DNA of 64,000 nt from Agrostemma githago (GCA_958450325.1 OY288243.1:62728606-62792605); one strand, 5' to 3'. Counted from the first letter of the stretch, positions 20,385-31,739 are shown. The notes: generated by a model not told the origin, from the letters alone. A program made the numbers and translations.

Positions 20385-22130
20385 CTACTCGTACATTTTA
20401 CCCTTTCCCTTATCTTTCGGGTCACGTGGAGCCCGAGGCCGACGGGGCGGGGGCGAACGTTCCCTAATCACAAGGGGAACTTCCTTTGCTCGAACCCGCT
20501 TCTTCGATTTTGGGTTTTCCATCCTTTGCACCGGCCCAAGCCGAGCCCTAACCGGCTCGGGAAGCCTGTCTCGAGGACCAAGTCGGTCCTTAGCAGCCAG
20601 TTTTGGCCCTGGTCTCCTTTCTAAGTCCATCTGGGGGCTCACCTTCCCCCGTGCACCCTTATTACTGGACCCTTCAGTCTGAGTCCTAGATTTCCCTTTC
20701 TGGCCTGTCGAAGTAGCTCCCTCAGTAAAGAAGCTCCTATTGTCCTTAGCATGCTCTCGACGTAACAGGTCGTAGGCCTCGTCAATTTTCAGGGCAGCCC
20801 GGGTCTTAGCTGAATCAGCCCGGGTCCATCTTACATAAGAATCGGTCACCCAGATCGAATGAGAATTTTTGAGAACAGGCCAAGTAGCTCGTGTATACCA
20901 CCTTTGCATCCAGGTGTCACACATCACATCCGTCAGCTGAGTAGATTCACTCACAACGGCCTCGATTTCTGGGATTCTTTGTGCCCGGCCATATTGCCTA
21001 AGTATGCGATCGGGAAAAAGGTGAATTGTTTGCCTAAAAGATAGGATTACCTGATATCTAGCCCTATCTCGAGATTCTAGACCAGTCCAAAGGTAAATTG
21101 GCCACCATGGCACGGCCCAACGGATCAACAGGCCTCCATGGAAAGATAGCACCTCATCCCAATATTTTTGGGTATTGAAGCGAGAAAAGGCAATAGCTCG
21201 TCTCCTTGACATAACTTGCCTAGGTTGATATCGGCTCACATTTAAGGGAGGATCCAAGATCGATAACCTCTCGAATAGCCACAGCTGAAAAAATCCGAAA
21301 AAAATCAAAATTGCAAAAATCGTCAAAATCACGTAAAAAAAAAGAAAAAAAAAAGAAAAAACGTGAAAAGGCGTGAAAACCGAGAAAACCGCAGAAGCCG
21401 GAAAATCGGGAAAAAACCGCGCAAAACCGGAAAATGGGAGAAGCCGGAAATTCAAAAAAAATTCAAAAAATTCAAAGGAACGGCATACCTGTAGAAGTCG
21501 GGTACTCCCAGTCAACCTGGCTGACGGATCCCTCTTACGATTATCCAAGCCTTGAATAATCTCCCCTGTAATCAGCCAAGCCGGGCTATGCTCCGTCTCC
21601 ATTAGGTCAGCCACGGTGAAGAGTTTAACGTGGCCCATGCAAGATAATAAGTCCATATGTCCCTCAAAGGCATAAACATGGAGCATACAAAAAGTAAAGG
21701 CCCTACGACTATGAACCGGCCTGACACGGACATCATCTGGATTCATGAATTTTTCAGCCAGGTCGATCAGGGAAACGGTATCTCCTTCTAGCATGCGGGA
21801 TACCTCCATATGGGAAAGCCCTAAGAATTCCCTTAACTTCCTCCTTGGGTCAGAAACTGAAAAAGGGATAGCAGGGCGAAGTATAGGATTCCATCCTCCT
21901 GCAGCAGCAATTTCCTCAGGAATAGGGCAAATCTCTCCTCGAGGAAAACTAAAAACATGATATGTGTCATCCCAATAGGATAGGCAAGCATCCAAGAAGT
22001 GACAGTCTACTTGCATCTGACGGATCACGGACAATTGGGTAACGCCATTCTGATTTAGGATAGCCCTATCGGCATCCCTAAAATATTTGGACCACTCGTG
22101 CAACATTCCGACTAATCGATCGATTCCCAT
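20385..22130 (-). CDS. Element II antisense gene (unknown function, one predicted intron)
   Basis: A 581-codon frame opposite to gag-pol, between pol and the 3' LTR, as in other Tat/Ogre elements. A 204-base segment (21488-21285) has a GT donor (CTACAG/GTATGC) and an AG acceptor after a T-rich tract, and codes only Phe-rich low complexity. Its removal keeps the frame and joins STRLLQ to LWLFERL, giving about 513 residues. The N-terminal 300 residues look globular (DRAILNQNGVTQLSVIRQMQ; AAAGGWNPILRPAIPFSVSD) and recall plant DUF7745-like proteins (from memory). The last 130 are Arg/Lys/Pro-rich and disordered (SKKRVRAKEVP), possibly nuclear-targeting. A TATA box lies about 105 bases upstream. 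Confidence 0.8.
   Translation of the reverse strand: MGIDRLVGMLHEWSKYFRDADRAILNQNGVTQLSVIRQMQVDCHFLDACLSYWDDTYHVFSFPRGEICPIPEEIAAAGGWNPILRPAIPFSVSDPRRKLREFLGLSHMEVSRMLEGDTVSLIDLAEKFMNPDDVRVRPVHSRRAFTFCMLHVYAFEGHMDLLSCMGHVKLFTVADLMETEHSPAWLITGEIIQGLDNRKRDPSARLTGSTRLLQVCRSFEFFEFFLNFRLLPFSGFARFFPDFPASAVFSVFTPFHVFSFFFLFFYVILTIFAILIFFGFFQLWLFERLSILDPPLNVSRYQPRQVMSRRRAIAFSRFNTQKYWDEVLSFHGGLLIRWAVPWWPIYLWTGLESRDRARYQVILSFRQTIHLFPDRILRQYGRAQRIPEIEAVVSESTQLTDVMCDTWMQRWYTRATWPVLKNSHSIWVTDSYVRWTRADSAKTRAALKIDEAYDLLRREHAKDNRSFFTEGATSTGQKGKSRTQTEGSSNKGARGKVSPQMDLERRPGPKLAAKDRLGPRDRLPEPVRARLGPVQRMENPKSKKRVRAKEVPLVIRERSPPPRRPRAPRDPKDKGKGKMYE
21285..21488 (-). other. Predicted in-frame intron of the antisense gene
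   Basis: Minus-strand donor GTATGCCG at 21488 and acceptor TTTTTTCAG ending at 21285. The 204-base length is a multiple of three and has no stop, so intron retention would still give a protein with a Phe-rich insert. Base composition (runs of A on the plus strand, AAAACCGG repeats) is unlike the flanking coding sequence. Confidence 0.65.
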
Positions 22131-22232
22131 ATTTGATTTGCTAAAAGAAAGGATAAAATTTTTCAGGGCTTATTCTTTTCTTTGAGAAACTAAGGAATTG
22201 TGGAATTATGAAATTTATGGAGCAAGAAGGGG

Positions 22233-22240
22233 TATTTATA
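22233..22240 (-). promoter_or_regulatory. TATA box of the antisense gene
   Basis: Minus-strand GCTATAAATACCCC about 105 bases upstream of the antisense ATG at 22130. This suggests transcription independent of the LTR and opposite to it. Confidence 0.6.
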
Positions 22241-22756
22241 GCATGAACACAAGTTCTCCTCCTCACCTTAGGATTCCCAATCCTAGAGCATTTAGCATAC
22301 AAAGCCATTGTCCTAAGGCTTAGCTAAGTCATCCCGAGCATTCCTACTCCTTTTCAAAGTCAAAACAAAAATTCTCTAATTTTCCAAAGACTTTTTCAAA
22401 CTCAAAAATTCAAACCTTTTCTCAAATTTTTATTCCCCAGCACGAGTCATTTTTCCTACAAATGTTACATGCAAAATTTTGCAGTTTTGCATAAATATGT
22501 ACAGGACGACTCAAGCAGGACCATGCAATTTGCATAACTCCCCAGCGGCATGAGCCCACATACAGGCCCATTTTAAGTCCCATGCGACGAATTCCCCCAC
22601 GGAGTTATCACCAATTCAGGTACATTTCTAGCCCATGGCCGGCGGGCCCTCCACGCAGGTCTAATGGACCTTAAATGACCCGACCGGAAGCTGCCAGGTT
22701 TTAATCCTTGATTGACCTGGTAGCTACTCTGACTTTCGCCCTGTCCAAGCCTCAGT
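22241..22756 (+). other. Region between antisense gene promoter and polypurine tract
   Basis: No ORF worth calling. The last 100 bases (GACCTGGTAGCTACTCTGAC) are shared with element III at about 48185-48240 on the minus strand, so this is conserved element 3' sequence. Confidence 0.5.
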
Positions 22757-22770
22757 CAGAGTGGGGGCTC
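22757..22770 (+). other. Polypurine tract of element II
   Basis: CAGAGTGGGGGCTC directly precedes the 3' LTR. The same tract, reversed, abuts the element III LTR at 48171-48184. It primes plus-strand DNA synthesis. Confidence 0.85.
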
Positions 22771-25212
22771 TGTAGACACCCGCATTTTGACCGCCAGGTG
22801 TCTATAGTAGTTTCCGACAAACACCCGATGATGATCGGACGCTAACGTGCCTTAACGTACTCGGAAATGGGCTCGAAATGATGGACATTTGGCCTAGGCA
22901 TTTTAAGAAGTACAAATCTCACAAAACCAACCTCAAATTCAGGCCCAGTGGGTCGTTTCGAGTCAAATAACACTAATTTGGGTCGAATCCGTCACCAGGG
23001 GTAAAACCGTCTTTTAGCGACCGAGTCAAAACCCGGTCAAAGACATTTCTCGAAACTCGTGAGTCCATCGTGACATCTCACACGGTTGGTTCACACTCCA
23101 ACTCTACAAAAATCAGCCATTCACAAAATAATAAACAATTCCGTTTAAGGTAGAATTCGATCCCGAGTAGGAATCCTATCCGAGAACCAACTCAAACACT
23201 CAACCGAGCTAAACCACTCGGCCAAGTAGTACATACCAGCCGGTATTCCTCTTTTCTTCCCACACAAGAAAACGGAATTCTCGTTCTCCTCAGCTTCTTA
23301 CTCAAGCGGTAATTCTAGCTCAAACAGGAGTCCTATTCAAAAACCGATTCGAGCATCCGACCGAGTGTAAAACACTCGGCCGAAACAGCCCAAAACAAGA
23401 GCAAATCCACCGGTTTGCCTTGCTTCCTCCACAAGAAAGCGGAATTCTTATTTCCCTCAAATTCTCTCGTTTCCTATCCTAAGCGGTAGTCAAACTCTCC
23501 CAAGCCAAGGTCGGAAATTTCCTATAAATAGCCCCTTGCATCCAACACAAAAAAGAGGAACTATTATTAGCAATCAAATCATCAATTTCACACATACACA
23601 CACGATTTTTCAGCAATAGTTATCTAGCATCCCGACACATATAAATCCTTAGCATCGAGAAACCGATATCACGTTACAAACCCGAAGGAAACCGGTTCCC
23701 ATACCCGAACCTTCACCCGTCCGAACCAAACCTATAGCCGAACCAAAACTCGACGCTCCCGTGCCTAGCCACATTCCGACGAGCTCCGATCCGAGTCGAC
23801 AAGAGCATGTAGGTTGAGGGTGCAACAAAACCCGATTTCTTCCTTTCTCTCCTTCTCTCCTCTTCGTCCGTTTTATATTACGGGTCTAGAGTCGTTTTTT
23901 TTTTTTTTCTAATATCGTTATTAACGAAAAACTATTTTCATAACGAATATTCTTAAACATACGATATCGATTTTTCTATAATCGAATATCGTATCAAAAA
24001 GAATTATATTAAAACTTCGACGATATCAAAAATCGTTACATCTTTTTCATTCACAAATTCTTTTCTTTTACTTTTCGTTCAAAATAACAATTTTCGAACA
24101 AAAATATAAGAACGGACAGACCCGCACGCGAGTCGCGCCATGCCCAGGCGACTCGCGCGCAGGCCTGGAATCCGGGATTTCTTTTTTACGTTTTCGTTCG
24201 TTTTATTATTTATTCTTCGATCGATTTCTAAAATTTACATCTTTTCCAAAACTATTCTAAGTATTCGATATTAATTTCGTAGTTAACTATCGAATATAAC
24301 GAATATCGAAAATATTAAGTCGAGTACGAATCATGCAATATTCATACGCGATTTAATACGAACATCGACTTTTTCGAAAACCGGCACCGAAACAGGTCAC
24401 CACGCGACCCGCCGGCATCCCGGGCGAGTCGCGCGGTTGGCTGTCATGCCGCGCCCTTTTCGTCTTTTTTTATTATTTTTCGAACTTCGTTTTTTATACA
24501 AAACAACGTTCTTTTCAACAATATTTTTCAGATTTCGATTAATATTTATTTTCTTGATTTCGCATATTTATTTCTTGCTATTATTATTCACAAATCGAAA
24601 CTAACTCGTTTGATTGTTTTGTAGCAAATTCATCCTTTTTATTTCGTTTGTTTTATTATACTAAAACGAATCTCACATGTTAAATTTGACTTTGACATCA
24701 ATTAATTTTGCATGCATTAAACCACTTAGCAACCCATTCAATTCCTCACATGCTTAGGAAAACAATGTTTGCATATCATTCATCGTATTACTAACGCGCG
24801 CATTAAAACGTCACTCGATATCCTAGTAGAGGCCGCTAATGTGCGGGCGGGGTTGGGTGTTCTTAGTGAACTTCCCAACACGTACCCTCACCCCTTACTC
24901 AGAACCGTGGTTTCCGGATGTCCGAAACCATTGGCAACGAGAGTCATTCAATATACGATTAACCGCTCAAGTCGGCATCTATATCGATATGCAAAAGGGA
25001 CGAGCCCAATAAACTCTGACATCGGAAATGGGCCATATTTTGTACACGGCCCACTACGACATAGAGTGGGCTCGAACGGTTCCGAATAACCATAAAATTC
25101 GGTGGCGACTCCGAGTTCGATTTAAATTTCCATTTGACCATCTCATGGAGATTCATTCGCCTCCCCAAACCCGCGCGTGGCCGCGTCGGGGTGGACCTAT
25201 GTCATGTCCACA
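22771..25212 (+). repeat. Element II 3' LTR (2442 bp)
   Basis: Near-identical to 10136-12578, with differences mainly single transitions and a change in T-run length near 23900. The 106-codon ORF at 24769 is the 3' copy of the LTR-embedded ORF. Confidence 0.97.
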
Positions 25213-25217
25213 GGAGT
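25213..25217 (+). other. Target site duplication of element II, right copy
   Basis: GGAGT, matching 10131-10135. The reconstructed empty site is an ATACGGAGTATAT motif. Confidence 0.95.
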
Positions 25218-25566
25218 ATATATTTAACATTTGAATCCTAAAGTGGCGTTTATGAAGATAGGAAATGTGAACATAATAACAAATAAAGAAATACGGAAAA
25301 CTATAAATTAAAAAGACAAAATTGAACAAATGAAACTTAAACAAACATTTGAATTTTGGAGGAACAAAGAATGACAGTTCATTCGTGATTTAAAAAAGAT
25401 TAAACCATTTAACGGTATTAGTTATGCAAATGTGAATATATTTTTGTGTCCCGTGATTTTCAAGGGATTAGAAACCTAATAATTTTTTCAATAAATTTAT
25501 GTACGGAGTATAATATTCACAATGGTCACTTTATTATGTATTTAGAGGGGTTACTCTTTGGCGTCA
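25218..25566. other. A/T-rich intergenic DNA, no gene seen
   Basis: About 350 bases of low-complexity A/T-rich sequence. It holds one TACGGAGTATAA motif at 25502 but nothing coding. Confidence 0.5.
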
Positions 25567-26214
25567 GCGCTTTACTTCTTACCGTCGGCGTTAATTACGT
25601 AAAATTATGACTTTGTCCTTCGTTAGATTTTATTTTTTGTTTCTAATATTTTTGATTCACGAAATCGGTAATATTTACGATTTCTAATTTTGAGACCGAC
25701 CCCACCAAATCGACTTTTTTAGAAACCGTGTTTTAATTGACACTTATTACGTCATTTTTTATTTGCTTCATATTTTAAAAAACGTGTTTAGTTTTTTATT
25801 TTGAAACTCGACTCAAATGAAGCATTTTTTTTTAAAACCCGTTTAAAAAACTCGACATAAATTTACACAATCGTCCTCATTATTATAGAAACTTCAAAAG
25901 CATTTCATTATTCATTTTCGTTTCATCTCTCTAGAAAATCAAAATTACAAATCGAGTATCACGAAGCGGTTTTCTAAAATATCGGGTTTCTTATTTCACG
26001 AACCTTGAGGAACAAGTTTGACACCTCCACAAGCGGTGTTAATCGATCGATCGTGCTACAATTGGACGTATTCTTCGATTTTTTTTCGTGACTTTTACTT
26101 ATTTACACAATTAAATCGATTCATATCGTAGATCGGGATAGATTTATCGGTTTAGGTCGACTTATGAATCTCCGTTTCACTGTGTATGTCGTTAATTGAA
26201 TGAAATCGAATGGG

Positions 26215-26530
26215 TCGACAATCAAGATTTATTATACAAATCGATGCAAATTAAAAGAGAAGAAAAAAAATCCAGAAATGGGTCGGGTCAAATGGATTTT
26301 TCGACCCACCCATGGATGAGTCGAAAAATTCACTTGACTGACCCATCGGCGGGTCGAGTGCTGTTTTTGACTCACCCATGGGTGGGTCGAAAAATCCACT
26401 TGACTGACCCGTCGGCGGGTCGAGTGGATTTTTTGACTCACCCATGGGTGGGTCGGAAAATCCACTCGACCCGACCCATTTCCGGATTTTTTTTTTTGCA
26501 TCGATTTGTATAATAAATCTTGATTGTCGA
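26215..26530. repeat. Large fold-back hairpin with internal tandem repeats
   Basis: Outer arms 26215-26250 and 26496-26530 are perfect inverted repeats (about 35 bases, beginning TCGACAATCAAGATTTATTA). After a short mismatch the pairing resumes with GAAATGGGTCGGGTC on the left and its complement on the right. The centre holds about two and a half copies of an ~88-base unit with GGCGGGTCGAGTG and palindromic ACCCATGGGTGGGT. Both strands are open by symmetry (Thr-His-Pro-Trp-Val repeats), which is an artefact of the palindrome rather than a gene. Confidence 0.85.
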
Positions 26531-26649
26531 TTTACCCTAGATTAATTAGGATTTAATTTGCGTATTACTCGTATTTGTTGATTACGTTTATTAAATTGTA
26601 TCAAGTCGTTAATTAATCTAATTAACTGTTTAAAACCAGAGGCGCAACG

Positions 26650-26935
26650 ATAATCGAAAAAAACGGTTTTATTATCGAGTTCTAATAAACCAATACTCTA
26701 TAAAATTTAAATGTGATAATATTTTGAGAATTAATCGCAAGGGAGAACTCGTCATTTTGCGTAATTCCATATACTAACTATATAGTTAGTCGGTTTTGGT
26801 TTATTACGATAATCGAAAAAGATGGTTTTATTATCAAGTTTTAATAAATCGATAATCTATAAAATGTAAAAGTAATATTATTTCGAGAATAAATAGTAGG
26901 GACAAAGTCGTCATTTTACGTAATTAATGTCGAGG
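26650..26935. repeat. Direct duplication of ~120 bp
   Basis: ATAATCGAAAAAAACGGTTT at about 26652 and ATAATCGAAAAAGATGGTTT at about 26809 start two similar blocks of roughly 120 bases. Both contain a TCTATAAAAT-like segment, a GAGAAT.AAT core and a GTCATTTT.CGTAATT end. The second copy forms the right terminal inverted repeat. Confidence 0.7.
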
Positions 26936-27160
26936 GTAAGAAGTAAAGCGCATTTAGAGCAACAATAATGAGAGGTTCTTCTCATTAGGGTTGTCACACA
27001 AACTTTATACACGGAGTATAAAAGTTTGTCCATTGCGAGAAAAAGTTTGTTCTTCATTTGACAAATCAAGTTTGATTTTAATGATTAAGTTCTTACAACT
27101 AAAAAGTAGATTTAGCTAATAATGATTTAGCCTAATAATATTTGTTAAATATTTATTTTT

Positions 27161-27336
27161 TATTATAAATATATTATAGAACAATGTCGTAAACCAGAAA
27201 TCGGAATGAGATTATATTGATGTGTGTTACAATACATGAGTTAGATCGATATTTATAGATATCGAAACAATAAAGGACGTGTCTCTTCGCGGAGAGACGT
27301 ATTGCTTGGAAGGATAATAACATCCATATTATAACA
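27161..27336 (-). repeat. 3' LTR of the non-coding element (176 bp)
   Basis: Starts TATTATAAATATATTATAGA and ends CATATTATAACA in plus orientation. It carries the inverted CTCTTCGCGGAGAG hairpin. Identical by eye to 31740-31915. Confidence 0.9.
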
Positions 27337-27359
27337 CTCTCCCTTGGATGTCTATTATC

Positions 27360-27830
27360 AAAAAATATGACATTTTACGATGCGAATGAACCGCTGCCTC
27401 ATTAAAACCTTACCAGGAAAACCCAATGGGAAAAAACCATGCTTAAGGAAAAAGAGTACAACTCGCATTACTCCCCCTCATGATTACATCACTTAATACG
27501 TTGAAATGATACATAATTTGGCGAAAACTCTTGATCATCGATGTCGATTCCATTGTATCTGATGATAAACTTGATATTATCTTCGATTAATAAAACTTCG
27601 TGATATACTTGTAGTCATCACGTGTCTTCAAAACTCATAATATTAATGAGTCACCTACCACTCATTTCAAGTATTATATACTGTTTTGTGGTATGTTCGT
27701 GACATAACTTGTTCACGATAATTGTCATGTCAATAACATAAAAGATACACATCTACCTCGTTAAAAACCTTGCTAGGTAAAACCCAGTGGGACAAAACCC
27801 TAGTCGAAGGGAAAAAGAGTGTAGAAGTTA
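27360..27830 (-). repeat. Duplicated module near the 3' end
   Basis: At about 27390-27460 and 27750-27820 the sequence CTCRTTAAAAACCTTRC is followed by AAAACCCARTGGGA and an AAGGRAAAAAGAGT end. Together they form two ~70-base copies about 360 bases apart. The string is familiar to me from the 3' part of plant copia-type elements. No reading frame is kept. Confidence 0.65.
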
Positions 27831-27886
27831 TCTATCCATTTTGATCTCTTTAGGAGAATCAATCCGACATGATTTTCAATCTTTAC

Positions 27887-30218
27887 GGTACTTCTGGACC
27901 AAATTAATTTCATATACTTTGCAAGATATTCTTTCTTCTATTAACTCTCATATCTTAAACTTCCGGTTAAGATGAAATTACGCTCAAACTTTTGGTTGAC
28001 AATATTGAAATTACTCAAATGATGAACTCTTCAAGAGCTTCAATATTTCTCTTTTAACTCAATCAAGGTAACTTCACATCTTAATGAAGAAGTTATACAT
28101 AATCATACAAAAATTAATCCATTCATTGATCTCAATTTCATGATCATTCAAACACAAGCTCCTTCGGGGAGTCATAGATCATGACAACATTTACGAGTAT
28201 AATTCATTCAATAACAATAATAGTGTGCATGCATGTAATATAATATAAACAATGTAGAAACTAATATGCAAAGATGAAATTCTATTTAACTTTTAACGAA
28301 TATTCATAATTTGATTGACTTCGGGTCAATAGGTGGACTTCAGATCCATGAGCTCATTTTAACCATAAATTATATGTCGACTTTCTAGATGGACTTTTAT
28401 ATAAGATCCCCACTAATGTCCATTTTATATCGCGTGCAAATTGTATTCGGTTCTAAAAAGTATTTATATCGATATAATTTCTTATATTATCAGTACTGCT
28501 TGATATCTAAATTCACATATTTCATATAGCCCATCTATTTTCTTTCAGATATCTATGTCACTTCTGGGACATTTCTTTTTCTCTAAACTTTAGTACCAAC
28601 TGCATATACTTTGCCATTTTCTTACTTGTGATATATGAACCGAATATTATTTTCATATACTACACATCAAATGTGATTAATTTATGATTTTGGCAAGCTT
28701 TTCTCAATTTATATCTTTGTATGATAAGGTGCTGATATATCATCGTCATCATATCTAAATGTTGTAAATCATAATTCATACAGAGTTCTCTTGACTCTCG
28801 GATTGTTATATTCATATTTTAACAAGTCACTGGGCTTCGAGTTCAGCTGGGGACCAATTATTACTTGTTTGTTCTTTTTACCAGCTTATCCTTATCAATC
28901 TCCCTCTAAGGTGGTAAAAACTATCTTTACTTGATAGATTTTAAAGGGCAATCATTTCCACCTTAGAAATCATCTCATACTTCATAATACTTTAAACAAT
29001 TGTTTAATTTCAATCGGGAGCTAGATATAACGCAGTTGGTTTTCCACGTGCTGACTTAAAATTGCCCATTCAGGAGATTATATTGTTCACATAATACTCG
29101 AATTGTGAACTTTGATCACACGAACTACTCGTAAAATTTTGTGTGACTACAAGTCACATAATCAAACCATACATAAACGTTCATTTTCATCATCCAACTA
29201 CGAGTAGTATTCAAATCTCTAAAACATAATTTTCATCTCAGTGTATTGTCTTGCCTCAAATATTATTTCATTGATACACGAGAGAAGTTCAGCACTTTTC
29301 CATTTCTTTCAAGATAAACTACGGGTTTATCAAAAACGGGTGTAACAATAAGAACCCGGATGGCCTTTATTGTCACATCTTTATCATTTTCTTGTCGACT
29401 TTAACGTTCATTTCATTGCAATTTTCTTATGCATTTAGCTATATCTCGATAAACCCACTTATCATATGCCGTATTTTCAGTTAACTGAATCTCATCATGC
29501 TAAACTTCTGGTTAGCTATATATATCGTATGTGCACAATACTTGTATTTTATCATATGGCCAAAACAAAAATGATAGATGTGACATGACACAACTGGTGT
29601 CTCATATAAATAAGCAAGACTCTTCAATATTCTTTCTGGGAATATGACTATATTTTTCTTTTAATAATTAAATTTTATTTGCAATAATTCCTCTTATATC
29701 ATTACGCGACTTCTGCTTTTGGCAGAGTCTTTATCGAATGTCACATCCACTTCTTCAAGAAATAATCTCGATCGATTGAAAGAGATTTATCGTCCTTAAC
29801 CAAAATTATACTCCGTACTTATTATTTTGTTCAACTCAAGTGAACAGGAAATGTTTTCAGAGTATTTCTAACAACTCTTTTCACGTTATACTGTCTTCAG
29901 GACAATATTTTTCCACTCAAGGGTAAGGGAATAAATTTTCTCATCACATAAGTGATATTAACACAGTCCATATACCTTCCGGGAATATAACTATATTCCT
30001 CTTACATGCTTTGAGTATTTTAAAAGTCATAATTCATTCATTTTACGCGTATACTTAATATATTCTACTTCATTTTTGTCGGTTGATCCATGTACTAGTC
30101 TTGCAAACTTCAGGTTGCTACTAAATAGCATATATATTATCATCCCTTATTACAATTCCGGAGAACGATCTAACCGAACGCGTTTAACAATACAAGTATG
30201 GGTAAACTTCTGATTTAC
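27887..30218 (-). repeat. Array of small hairpins with a shared CTTCNGG-type loop
   Basis: Eleven or more sites have the loop CTTCNGG or a close variant, each flanked by perfect complementary arms of different sequence. Examples are 27952-27973 (arm ATCTTAA, loop ACTTCCGG), 28314-28330 (ATTGAC, TTCGG), 28334-28348 (TGGA, CTTCAGA), 28555-28572 (ATGTC, ACTTCTGG), 29499-29516 (GCTAA, ACTTCTGG), 29892-29904 (TGTC, TTCAG), 30103-30118 (GCAA, ACTTCAGG) and 30202-30218 (GTAAA, CTTCTGA). Weaker or loop-variant hairpins are at 27984, 28782, 29104, 29142, 29313, 29587, 29627, 29712 and 29828. In the element's RNA sense (minus) the loop reads CCNGAAG. Arms differ while pairing is kept, so structure rather than sequence seems selected. 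Confidence 0.7.
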
Positions 30219-31739
30219 ACATCTCAAGTTCTATCTTTCATACGACACTTGATATATAAGTCATTTAAAAATATTTATAACATAGTAGCAAATTTTATTC
30301 TTGTAAACAAATGGCATGATAATTAATACTCCGTACTATGATAAAGAATCGTACAATCCAAAATGAAATACTTTGTATAACTTGATTAATTCACTTTCAA
30401 ATAAAAATGCATAGTAAAATCAATGCATAGATAACAGGAGAAAATGATTTCAATGTATCATCTCATCTCATATTAACAAGGTGAAACAATTTGCACAACA
30501 CAAAACAAGATGAAAAATACTTCCTATCAAATTACTTGATAAATCATACGGAGTATAATGCAGTCATGTTCATAATGAATACGAATTAGTCAAAATACGA
30601 GGAATTTGATTCTTATTGATTTTGAAATAAGCCGGCAATAAGAACTCATAAGTTTGGTTTTGTAAGGTAAGAATCAAAGTCAGATACATAAATCAAAATC
30701 ATACACATAAAATGCATTGAACAAATTAAAAACAATTCTGCTCTTTGTTACCTTACAACAATATATTATATGATAAAAATGCAGCAAAACTTAGGAAATA
30801 CATTGTCAAGGAGGCCACAATGATCTATAGAAATATTTTGGTTATGTATACCTCATTAATATCAGAAAAATTAAGAAGTAATCAGGTCAGACATTCATCA
30901 ACCAAATGATAAAAGACGAATGCGATAAATTAAGAAATAATTAGATCAAACTCATGATAACTACTATACACATACATACAGTATATAAGACTACAACATA
31001 TACTACATGATAATTTGAATATAATACTACTGCATGTTCAATCAATGTTACTTATCAAAATTAATAAACATTGTCGTACGTCATAATCAAAACTAAATGT
31101 GTGATGCTAATGTCAAAGCAGCAGCATAAAGAAAATTAACAAAACCATGATAACTATCATACTAACATACATTTGTGATAATAATACAGTTACTATCATA
31201 CTCACATGCAAGTAAGTGATTTGATAATACAGTTATTAATAAAACAATGTCATGCATACTTCTATTAATGTGTATGTACTCCTTATCATACCATATTAAC
31301 CAAGCAATTTGCAAAACAAACCCATGGAAAGTTATAAACTCAATTTCACGAACAATATGAGTGTACATATGTAAATATACAGATGCAATGCAGATTCACA
31401 TCAATGTCTATGTTCGAAAAACATAATATTCATTTCCATATGGCATTTAGTGATATAAATATATTTGTATGAATATATGAAAAAGATGCTTTAAAACAGA
31501 TTATAAATCAATATGCATAATGAAGCATTTAGCCAAAAGAGATAAGGTTATGATTAAACCAATATTTCATGGTAGAACGTAGAGATTATCAAAACGGAAC
31601 ATAATATAGTCAAATTGTCATACCGTCGATGTACCTCTAAAAAGAATCAACAATTTCCATGTGATTGATTCCGCAATGATTATCGTGATGTATATCCGTT
31701 AATCAATTGTTAATCTTAAAGACGATCGTGCTGATAACG

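Larger units (their letters stand above)
10136..25212 (+). mobile_element. Element II: complete Ogre-like (Tat group) Ty3/gypsy retrotransposon
   Basis: All hallmarks are present: LTRs of 2443 and 2442 bp starting TG and ending CA, a 5-bp GGAGT duplication, PBS, gag-protease-RT-RNase H-integrase in one long frame, an antisense ORF downstream of pol, and a polypurine tract just before the 3' LTR. Total about 15.1 kb. RT motifs (KASPKDDFPLPHID) and the antisense gene fit the Ogre branch of Tat elements. By eye I count roughly fifteen substitutions between the LTRs (about 0.6%), so the insertion is recent. The only obvious coding defect is a 1-base deletion near 13855. Confidence 0.95.
25567..26951. 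mobile_element. Non-autonomous DNA transposon with ~55-bp terminal inverted repeats
   Basis: The left end reads GCGCTTTACTTCTTACC then TTAATTACGTAAAAT and GACTTTGTCC. The reverse complement of the right end reads GCGCTTTACTTCTTACC, then TTAATTACGTAAAATG and GACTTTGTCC. The similarity covers about 55 bases with a few mismatches. There is no transposase frame. A fold-back hairpin and a tandem duplication lie inside. I could not define a target duplication, so the superfamily (perhaps Mutator-like, given long TIRs) is open. Confidence 0.7.

Noticed and set aside
26196..26513. 105-codon ORF and its mirror ORFs on the other strand
   Set aside because: They come from a fold-back palindrome with tandem units; symmetry keeps both strands open.
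25540..26960. ATTTAGAG on both sides of the 25567-26951 element as an 8-bp target duplication
   Set aside because: The right copy includes the first bases of the neighbouring Tourist MITE and the left copy is 19 bases away from the TIR start, so the match is probably chance.
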